Shown here in pieces: positions 16,501 through 23,400 of a DNA stretch of 25,258 nt. Both the position numbers and the translations under genes were made by a program. The notes beneath the pieces were generated by a model. That model ran no database searches. It was given only the letters and a program-made list of their open reading frames with translations, and was not told the origin of the DNA. Numbering within the stretch: the first letter of the stretch is position 1; every line of letters starts with the position of its first letter. Source of the stretch: Chrysochromulina tobinii (lineage: Eukaryota > Haptophyta > Prymnesiales > Chrysochromulinaceae); NCBI GenBank assembly GCA_001275005.1, contig JWZX01001185.1:1-25258 (forward strand). Direction: 5' to 3'.

Positions 16501-18008
16501 CCCGCGACGGCGCGGCGGTGCAGCTGATGGTGCACTCGGGCCTCGCCCACATCCAGACGCCGCGCCCGCCGACCATTCGGCTGGCCGTGCACTCGGGCGT
16601 CGTGCCGAGCGCGATGGACGCGGCGCTCAAGGCGCTCGCGACGGCGCTGGGCGAGGAGCTCAAGAAGCATGAGCGTACACTCGCGCTCGCGACGACGCCC
16701 TCCAACAGCGACAGCCGAGTGCACGACGACCACGACGACCACGACGCCGCGCGCACCAAAGCTGCCAACAAGAAGCAGGCGGTTGGCTCGTCGTCGTTGG
16801 ACGGCGGCGCGGGCGTCGAGCCGAACGCGATGGCGGGCGCTGGCGTCGCCTCGTCGTCGTCGCCCGCACTGCCCGCCGAGGCAGCGCCGCCCGTCACCAT
16901 CCCCGTGCTGTATACCATCGAGTTCATACGGCAGGTCGCGCGCCGTTACGTGCTTCGTCAGATGGAGTGGCATGCCTTCTGGCTCGGGCCGCAGCTCGCG
17001 CGCCTGCGTGCCGCGCGCAACCCGACGCTGCACGCGATCTTCACCGTCGGCCACTTTTGCGGATCGGAGGCTTTCTATCTGCTCGCGATTCCAGTCCTCT
17101 GCTGGTCGCTCGGCCAACGAGCGCACATGAACATGTTCGTCGCCTACTTTGCCCTCAACATGTACGCGGGCAACTGGCTCAAGAACTTTTTCGCTCTCGG
17201 CCGCCCCGAAGGAGCAGAGGGTTCCCCACAGCGTGCCATGTCTCTGCTGGCCATGTCGGACTACGGCTGGCCGTCCATGTACGCCGTGAACGCGGTCGGG
17301 CTGCCCTTTTTCGCGCTGCGCTACTGGTTCGGCGGCTTCGGTCAGGGGACGCTGTACTCGGCTGAGAATGAGTTCACCACCGCCGCGAGCTACACGATGG
17401 GGATCATTTGGGTGCTCACGGTGTGCGGCGCGCGACTGTACAGCGGAGCCTCTTCGCCCGCGGACGTTCAGGGCGGCATGCTCGTGGGTGGCGTGCTCGT
17501 GCGTGTCTGGCTACCCGTATGCGAAGACGTCGACCGTCTCCTCTCATCGTCTGCAACCATCTTCGGCCTGCCACAGCCAACCTTTCTGCTGCTGCTCGCT
17601 GTGCTGCTGCTGCTCGTACATCCCTTCACGCCAAACGACCCTCGCGCCTGGGCCGCCCTCGAGACTTCCACAAAGGCGGTCGCCTTCACCACCTGGTACA
17701 TCATCGGCGCCAATTACTGCTCGACGCAGCCCGCGTGCGCCGCCTTCGAGCCGCCGCCCGTGGCGACGCTTGGCCTCGCGCCCGCGGCGCTCCAGATGGT
17801 GGTGCGATCCGTGCTCGGGTTTGCTCTCCTGCTCGGCGCGAGCTACGGTGCCCAAGCGCTCACCGGCCTGGCCGACCCTTGGCTGCGCTTTGCGCTGCCG
17901 AACAAGCCGTGCTTACCGCGCCTGGCGCGCAGCGGCGCCGTCTTCACGGCGAGTGGGCTGATGGTCTCGTTGGTCGTGCCCACCGCCCTCGCGGCCAGCG
18001 GCTTGTAA
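13539..18008 (+). CDS. Serine palmitoyltransferase LCB2-LCB1 single-chain fusion with a C-terminal S1P-phosphatase-like (pseudophosphatase) domain
   Basis: 1489 residues if started at the ATG at 13539, which precedes the first family-like segment; earlier in-frame ATGs (13263-13410) would add a featureless leader. N-terminal helices lie at about 50-68 and 108-135, as in LCB2. LCB2 half (about 200-590): NLGSYNYLGF, DEAHSIG (Asp391) and GTFTKSFGSIGG with PLP-lysine Lys426. LCB1 half (about 660-1045): GTCGPRGFYGT (Cys693) and GSMEHAIGSVGG, where His868 replaces the lysine, as LCB1 subunits lack it. SPT condenses serine with palmitoyl-CoA at the ER, the first step of sphingolipid synthesis. A low-complexity linker (about 1045-1120) leads to a roughly eight-helix domain resembling sphingosine-1-phosphate phosphatases. 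PAP2 motif 1 is intact (KNFFALGRP, K1215/R1222), but motif 2 is PSMY (Tyr1248 for His) and motif 3 is ARLYSGASSPAD (Ser1305 for the His nucleophile). This domain is probably catalytically dead. Confidence 0.92.
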   Translation: MHPEAASSNLAVQFLSSFMGSVPTLAWRPPPPPPPEKVALVFARAIQRNWPGIVILGLLFGAILWQIGERKAAKKPSKGKDSGPAVPEPKKEKDFVDPSLPILLHAYSGYAYLIMRGYFLDFLQILVGTLFFWRMFGMTGGKPTSPPLAAKAGPPFNSGWVIFYTRRLYSRIQDCWNRPIAGEAATSLDVIIRQKQSSGDAAPLVPTGEKRRCLNLGSYNYLGFGGLDETCTPAVIEALRTYGVSACSSRLEAGHVPVHSELESTVARFLGKESALVIGMGFATNSTIIPVLVDPEGNGKGVLLLSDTLNHSSIVEGVRGSGAKVVPFAHNNMHHLEAILRRATDDGQASGVPWRKIIILVEGIYSMEGQFSRLREIVALKKKYRAYLYLDEAHSIGAVGPGGRGITDLFGIPTADVDIMMGTFTKSFGSIGGYLAADAHVISALRRHSASSLYAAAMSPPAAQQVLSALKMIMGEDPASGDRGTKRMAQLVRNSNKFREGLIRMGGRVLGDRDSPVIPMMLYHPEKIYNFSQACLRRHLAVVVVGYPATPLLLSRVRFCIAASHTEAELDEALVKIEAAAKEVGVLYDKGTETALSPDPDAVAKAHMAQLKAAPLDDGLATAWTPEPLVPPSPPGREEPEAAYQLALQTALTVAKGKPALELRTTDFLRMTSAEATRAAAEAALRKYGCGTCGPRGFYGTLDVHLELESALASFLQTEAAIIYSYGIATPSSVIPAFVRAGDVLFADEAIHFTTAVGVKLARGAPRYFAHNDMVQLEAMLAAQAQADRALPAAKRPRRFLLAEGLYANGGGLCNLPELLRLRDAFGCYLIVDETLSIGALGPTGRGVAEHFGRAPCEIDIIVGSMEHAIGSVGGFCAGSTMIVSHQRLSGTGYCFSASLPAFATCAALAALKLIDDEPQRLAQLREATAVLGSTLTTHLGGLKHVTIDAHEASPLAHVGLSAGARQVLSVRQQEQLLRAAALATARARDGAAVQLMVHSGLAHIQTPRPPTIRLAVHSGVVPSAMDAALKALATALGEELKKHERTLALATTPSNSDSRVHDDHDDHDAARTKAANKKQAVGSSSLDGGAGVEPNAMAGAGVASSSSPALPAEAAPPVTIPVLYTIEFIRQVARRYVLRQMEWHAFWLGPQLARLRAARNPTLHAIFTVGHFCGSEAFYLLAIPVLCWSLGQRAHMNMFVAYFALNMYAGNWLKNFFALGRPEGAEGSPQRAMSLLAMSDYGWPSMYAVNAVGLPFFALRYWFGGFGQGTLYSAENEFTTAASYTMGIIWVLTVCGARLYSGASSPADVQGGMLVGGVLVRVWLPVCEDVDRLLSSSATIFGLPQPTFLLLLAVLLLLVHPFTPNDPRAWAALETSTKAVAFTTWYIIGANYCSTQPACAAFEPPPVATLGLAPAALQMVVRSVLGFALLLGASYGAQALTGLADPWLRFALPNKPCLPRLARSGAVFTASGLMVSLVVPTALAASGL

Positions 18009-18030
18009 CCGTCTTCACACCGCGCCATCT

Positions 18031-18117
18031 GCAGCGAGTGCTCGCTTCACAGCGAGTTCTCTCTTCACAGCGAGTGCTCTCAGGCGATGCTAGCTTCACA
18101 GCGAGTACTCTCTTCAG
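18031..18117. repeat. Degenerate direct repeats of cttcacagcgagt
   Basis: Copies start near 18031 (partial), 18045, 18063 and 18094. The 18045 and 18063 copies form an 18-bp tandem pair. A related sequence, cttcacggcgagtgggct, occurs inside the SPT coding end at about 17942, so the array may descend from it. Confidence 0.75.
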
Positions 18118-18373
18118 ATCGGTGGCCCTTGGCCCCCGGCCCTCGCGGCCAACGGCTTGTACACGAGAAGAAGACGAGAAGAAGACGAGGGGGCGCTGTT
18201 GCTGCAACCGCTGCGGGTGTGGGAAGAGGCGTGTGGGAAGGGGGGCACTGGTCGTCAGATGAGCACAAGTCTATCTGTGGGGGGGCGTCGACTCCGGGTG
18301 GAGACACGATGAGGGGCGTGGCTAGTGCGATTCAGGGTGCCGCGCTGCAGGGCGCATCGGTGGAGTGTGTTGC

Positions 18374-18406
18374 GAGTCAAGTCTTGACTTGACTTGACTT
18401 GACTTG
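18374..18406. repeat. Pentanucleotide microsatellite (cttga)n with an inverted flank
   Basis: Four full cttga units and a partial one run from 18383 to 18406, directly preceded by gagtcaag, the reverse complement of the unit. It can form a small hairpin. Confidence 0.85.
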
Positions 18407-18649
18407 TTGCGAGAGCCCCGATCTCGTCGCGCTTTGCTGCAGAAGATTACGAAAGGTTGCGCGCATGGCGCTTCGTGACGTCCAGTACTTGTCGACGCTG
18501 GTGTGCTCAGCTGCTCGCTGGCGCCGGCAGGCCCGCGAGCGCTATCCGCTTAGTGTCAAAGTGGCACGCCGTACCACAGTTGACGAATCTTTCTCAAAAC
18601 TTCTCTCTTCGCCCATCCGTCGAACGAGACCTGGCAAGAACGAGCGAAG

Positions 18650-20128
18650 ATGCGCGCCTCACTGACCGTGACAACGCTGCTGGCTGCGACGAGTTCCTTT
18701 TACTGCTACGCGCCTTCGTCTGTTTTGCGATTGGCAGCCCCGGTCATGCAATCGCGAGACCAATCACCAGCTCGAAGAACGACCCTTCGGCAAAAGGTCG
18801 AAGCGATCTGCAATGGGCTCAACCTTGCCAAAGGCGAGACCCTCGCCGATACGATTGAAACCGCAGCTCGCGAGCTTGGATTGAAGAAGGACGAGAAAGA
18901 GGAGCTCTCTCTAGCGCAGAAGGTCGAGGCGTGCCTACAATGTATGGGCATGACGGGCATGAAGGTCCCCGATGATCCTGCTGAGCTCCGCGCGCAGCTG
19001 ATCCAGATGCGTGTGGACAATGCCTTGCTCCGGCAGCGCATCGAAGATCAGGATGAGTTTATCACCGAGGCGCTGGCTCGACTTGCCTCGCCTTCGGCAG
19101 GGCCGTTGCCGTTGCCACTTCCAGATGCGAAGCCTACGTCGGCTGCGGCTGGTGCTGCGGTGCAGTTTATGATCACGCAGCGCATGCGTATGCGGCTCGT
19201 CGCACTTGGCTACTCGGACGCCGAGATCGACCGCCTTGAGCCGAGTCGCGCAGCGGAGCTCATCCAATCTGGAGAATCTCCCGGACCTCCAGGGGACGTC
19301 ATTCGACGCACCCGTTCGGGTGCCGGAGGCGGCAGCAGCTCGGCTGGCTCCGCGTTCGGCGCCGGTGGTAGCAGCGGCGGCGTCGAACTCGGCGGCAACT
19401 GGGGCAGCGGCTGGGGCGGCGGCGGCGGGAGCGGCTACGGCGGCGGCTACGGCGCTGGTGTCGGTGGCGGCGGCGCTGGAGCGGGCGGCTACGGCGGCCT
19501 CAGAGGCCTCGGCGGCAGCATAGGCGAGGGCGTCTCCGATGGCTTTGGCTACGGTGGCGGCGCCGAGTACGGTGGTGGGGCCGAGTACGGTGGCTCCGAC
19601 GGCTCCGACAGCTACAGCGACTCGGGCAGCTATGGTAGCTCGAGCTCCGGCACTTACAGCGACTCGGGCAGCTATGGTAGCTCGAGCTCCGATGGCTTCG
19701 GCATTGACGAAGAGCGTCGCCGTCGCTCCCCGGGGCTCGCGCGCAACTTCTTTGACAGGCCGACGGCCGATTTCAAACGGCCGTACACTGGCGGCGGCGG
19801 TGGTGGCAGCAGCAGCTTTGGCAGGGGTGGTGGCGGCGTTTCCTTTGGTGGTGCCAGCTCTGGAGGCAGCTCTGGAGGCGGCAGTTTCGGTGGAGGCGGC
19901 AGCTTTGGTGTCGGCGGGGGTGGCTTTGGTAATGGCGGGGGTGGCTTTGGTGGCGTGCGCGGCCTCGGTGGCACTAGTGGCGAGGCCACGCGGCCCACGG
20001 GCCCCCCTCGCGGCGCCGAAGCTCGGGCTGCGGCACGCCGGGCGCAGGCGGCGGCGCGCGAACATCAAGCGGCGCAAGAGTCTCAGGTTCGTGAACAGGG
20101 CCAGACGAGCAAGCTGGACGACTTTTGA
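18650..20128 (+). CDS. Gly-rich protein with a plastid-type leader, coiled coil and UBA-like motif
   Basis: 492 residues from the ATG at 18650. Residues 1-16 form a hydrophobic signal segment (SLTVTTLLAATSS). Phe17 follows, then a basic, acid-poor stretch to about residue 45, matching the signal-plus-transit layout with +1 Phe used for plastids of red-algal origin. Residues ~47-145 are helical, with two QKVEA-type segments and a coiled coil ending MRVDNALLRQRIEDQDEF. A short LGYSDAEIDRLEPSRAAELI segment (~185-205) resembles UBA-like three-helix motifs seen in algal proteins. From about 215 to 445 the chain is Gly/Ser/Tyr-rich (GGGSGYGGGYG) with a 42-bp internal duplication and one charged island (DEERRRRSPGLARNFFD). 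The tail is a short Ala/Arg/Gln helix. No enzymatic motif is present. A structural or RNA-associated plastid protein is possible, but I do not recognise the family. Confidence 0.78.
   Translation: MRASLTVTTLLAATSSFYCYAPSSVLRLAAPVMQSRDQSPARRTTLRQKVEAICNGLNLAKGETLADTIETAARELGLKKDEKEELSLAQKVEACLQCMGMTGMKVPDDPAELRAQLIQMRVDNALLRQRIEDQDEFITEALARLASPSAGPLPLPLPDAKPTSAAAGAAVQFMITQRMRMRLVALGYSDAEIDRLEPSRAAELIQSGESPGPPGDVIRRTRSGAGGGSSSAGSAFGAGGSSGGVELGGNWGSGWGGGGGSGYGGGYGAGVGGGGAGAGGYGGLRGLGGSIGEGVSDGFGYGGGAEYGGGAEYGGSDGSDSYSDSGSYGSSSSGTYSDSGSYGSSSSDGFGIDEERRRRSPGLARNFFDRPTADFKRPYTGGGGGGSSSFGRGGGGVSFGGASSGGSSGGGSFGGGGSFGVGGGGFGNGGGGFGGVRGLGGTSGEATRPTGPPRGAEARAAARRAQAAAREHQAAQESQVREQGQTSKLDDF
19613..19696 (+). 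repeat. 42-bp in-frame duplication inside the Gly-rich gene
   Basis: Two 42-bp units starting at 19613 and 19655 encode the 14-residue unit YSDSGSYGSSSSGT and then YSDSGSYGSSSSDG. The near-identity at DNA level points to a recent in-frame duplication. Confidence 0.88.
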
Positions 20129-20491
20129 GGGTGGGTAGCAGGCTAGCAGGGCGCTGTCTGACGTGTCTAGCGTATCAATTCCAGAGCCCTTGAAACAACT
20201 GAAACTCTCGACGAACTAGCATCTACCCCAATCCGGAATCGCCCACGATGCCACAAATAGCCCATCACCCCGCGGACTGCGGTCCAGGCACGTTGCGTCG
20301 ACCGCTGCCCTCAACTCCACCACCCGTGCGGCCGTGGCCGCTGTCCGGTGATGGCTCTGTAAAAAGTGTCTGTCTGTGCTCGTGAGACACCCCCCCGTTT
20401 CAAAGTTTGGAAGCCCTCCTCGGCGGAACTGCCCATGCCCGGTGGGAGCCTTGTCAATCGCTAGCGGCAGAGGAGAGGCGGGCGAGGCCCG
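20129..20491 (+). other. Intergenic / 5' region of the PDZ-protein gene with a short uORF
   Basis: No gene seen on either strand. A nine-codon ORF starts at the ATG 20435 and stops at TAG 20462-20464, in the same frame as the large downstream ORF. This stop supports 20492 as the start of the large protein, and the short ORF could act as an upstream ORF if it lies in the mRNA (inference). Confidence 0.5.
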
Positions 20492-23400
20492 ATGCCACTT
20501 TTTGGCTCGAGCAAGAAGGCGACTAAAAAGCTTGCCAGCTCGTCTCCCGGCCCGGACGTGGCTCAGTCGCCAAGAGGCACGGTGACAGCAGACGTGCCAG
20601 CTACGCCAACCGTAAATCTTGCGGCGGATGCCGTCACAACCCCATCCTTACCAGCTAAGGGTGGCTCGACAACTTACGAGTTCGAGTCTGGGAAGCCCAT
20701 CGGCCTTCAGCTGGCGGATCACAGCAGCGGCGCTGTTGTGGTGGTTGACGTGGTGGACGGCACGTTAGCACAGCAGAAGGGCATCATGACCGGGATGACG
20801 TTGCTTGCAGTCAATGGCCAGAGCGTGGCGGCCATGAAAAAGGACGACGCGCTCAATCTTGTCAGGAGTACCCCCGCCGGGGCCGCGCGGGTGCTCGCCT
20901 TCTCGAACGAGCGGCTCCCAGAGGCCGGAGCCGCTGGCGCGGCACCAGCTTCCTTGGCCACGTCATCCGATGAGAACAAGGCCGAGTCTGTGCCATCCGC
21001 CGTAGCTGCGTCGTCCAGTGCTCTGTCCGAGGCCATCAGCCATCCCGGCGGCGCGACTACGTACGACTTCGAGCCTGGAAAGCCTATTGGTCTCGCGCTA
21101 TCAGACAAGGTGCTCAACGGTGCCATCGTGGTAACTGACGTTGTGGCCGGCTCACTGGCGCAGCAGAGGGGCCTCATCATTGGCGTGGCTCTGCTAGCTG
21201 TCAATGGCGAAAAAGTTGCAGGCATCTCCAAGGACGACGCGCTCAACCTCATCAAGCAGATCCCGGCAGGGGCGGTGCGGCGCCTCACGTTTACGGCTGA
21301 GCGGCTCGCACCTCCATCGGCCAGTGTGCTTGCAACCACGTACGACTTCGACGCTGGTAAGCCCGTCGGCCTCGGGCTAGGCGATCACGCAAGCGGCGCC
21401 ATTGTGGTGACCGAGGTGGTGGATGGCACACAGGCACAGCAGAAGGGCATCATGACCGGGATGACGTTGCTTGCAGTCAATGGACAGAGTGTGGTGGGCA
21501 TGAAAAAGGACGGCGCGCTCAATCTCGTCAGGATTACCCCTTCCGGGGCCGCGCGCCGCCTCACCTTCTCGAACGAGCGGCTCACAGAGGGCGCTGCTGC
21601 CGATCCTGTAGTGGTCACCACGCCTGCCGCCGCCTCGCCGCCTGCCGCCTCGCCGCCTGTTGCCGCGGCGCCACCCGCCTCGACCTCTATCACGTTGCCT
21701 GCTGGCTCCCAACCTCCAGCATCACCACCTCCAGCATCGCCTTTCTCAATCAAGCGACCTGCTGATTCTCCTCCTCCTCTCGCTTCCCCGCCTCCTGCCA
21801 CAGCTCCCGCCGCCGCCATGCCCCCCGCCGCCGCCGAGCCCATCGCCTCACCTCCTCCCACCGTGAAGCCGCCGCTGGACTCGTCTAGCACGCTGGGCAT
21901 CGCTCCATCTTCGAAACGCTCCATTCGGCGCGCATTCAGCTTTGGGAGCCGGTCGACGCGCGCACCCAAAACCGGACTTTCGCTCTTTGGACGGCATCCT
22001 CGCACGGAAGCCCCCGCTGCAGCGCCCGCCGCTGCAGCGCCCGCCGTGGCATCGCCCGCCGTTGCAGCCGCCAGCTCGACGCACTCGAAACCCGTGCGAC
22101 GAGCTTTCTCCTTTGGCAGTCGCGGACGAGCATCTGGTGCCCAGCCCGCTGCGAAGCTGGATAGATCACCACTTCCACGCCCAAAGCCATCATCGATCCA
22201 ATCTCCGACACAATCTCCGACACCCGCTGCCCCAGCAATCGACGCACCGACGGCGGCGGTGGCCGACCCCGCGTCACTGGTGAGCGTGGTCAAGTTCACC
22301 CTCAAGCTTGCCGGTGACGTCTCCTCGTTCACCCCGAGCGTGCAAGCCGAGATCACTTATGCGATCGCCGCCGAAGCGGGCGTCCAGCCGTCGGCGGTGG
22401 AGATTGCTGTGACTTCGGGCAGCGTCATCGTCGACGTGAGCATCAAGACGGCGACGGCGACGGCGACCTCAGTGCTGTCGAAGATGGCCAGCGCGACGAG
22501 CAGTCCGAGCAGCGCGACCGCCATGCTCGCGAGCGTCACCGGCGTCTCATGCGCCGTGATCGACGTTACGAAGCCAGCCACCATCACAGCCGATCAGGCC
22601 GAGGAAGCGGAGGAAAAGCAGACCAAGCTGGCGGAGCTCAACTCGCGTATCGACGCCATCGCCGCCGAGGACGGACAGATCAAAAAGGCGATCGCCGAGA
22701 CCGCGGCGGCCGAAAAGGCGGCTGCTGAGACAGCGGCGACCGAAAAGGCGGCGGTTGACAAGGCGGCGGCCGACAAGACGGCGGCCGAGAAGGCGGCGGC
22801 CGACAAGGCGGCGGCCGACAAGGCGGCGGCTGACAAGGCGGCGGCTGACAAGGCGGCGGCCGACAACGCGGCGGCCGACAAGGCGGCGGCCGACAAGGCG
22901 GCGGCTGAGAAGGCGGCGGCCGAGAAGGCGGCGGCCGAGAAGGCAGCGGCTGAGAAGGCGGCGGCCGACAAGGCGGCGGCCGACAAGGCGGCGGCCGACA
23001 AGGCGGCGGCTGAGAAGGCGGCAGCTGAGAAGGCGGCGGCTGAGAAGGCAGCGGCAGAGACCCCAAAGCGGGTCGGCTTGAGCTTGCGCGAGCTCGCCGA
23101 ACGCAGCACCTCGAAAGCTGAGTCGGGCTCTGAGACGCTAAGCGGGCCTCCTGATTCGCCCGCATTGGCTTTTGGTGTGGCGCTACGGAAGGCCTCGCCG
23201 ACGGCAAAGCCGGCCTCTTTGCTGCCGCCTCCCACACCGAGCTTTGCCGACCAGATTGCAGCCGCGAAGCTCAAACCAACGGCCAAGACCACGCCCGCCA
23301 CGACGCTCGACCCAGCTGTGCCATCGGCAGTGACAACTCCTAAGGCTGCACCCGCGAAGTGGAAGCGTCCAGCAGCACCAGCGCCGGCTACATCTCCTGC

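Larger units (their letters stand above)
18009..18649. other. Intergenic region with short repeats, no gene seen
   Basis: This 640-bp stretch separates the SPT stop from the Gly-rich protein. It contains a cttcacagcgagt repeat array, a near-copy of the last ~21 nt of SPT coding sequence at 18141-18161, a gaagaagac direct repeat near 18167-18189, and a cttga run at 18383-18406. Open frames lack recognisable motifs. Confidence 0.55.

Noticed and set aside
13539-18008. Viral origin of this locus (integrated coccolithovirus segment)
   Set aside because: The SPT fusion resembles the coccolithovirus arrangement, but the neighbours are host-type genes, one with an intron, and no viral hallmark gene is present. 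Direction of transfer cannot be read from this window.
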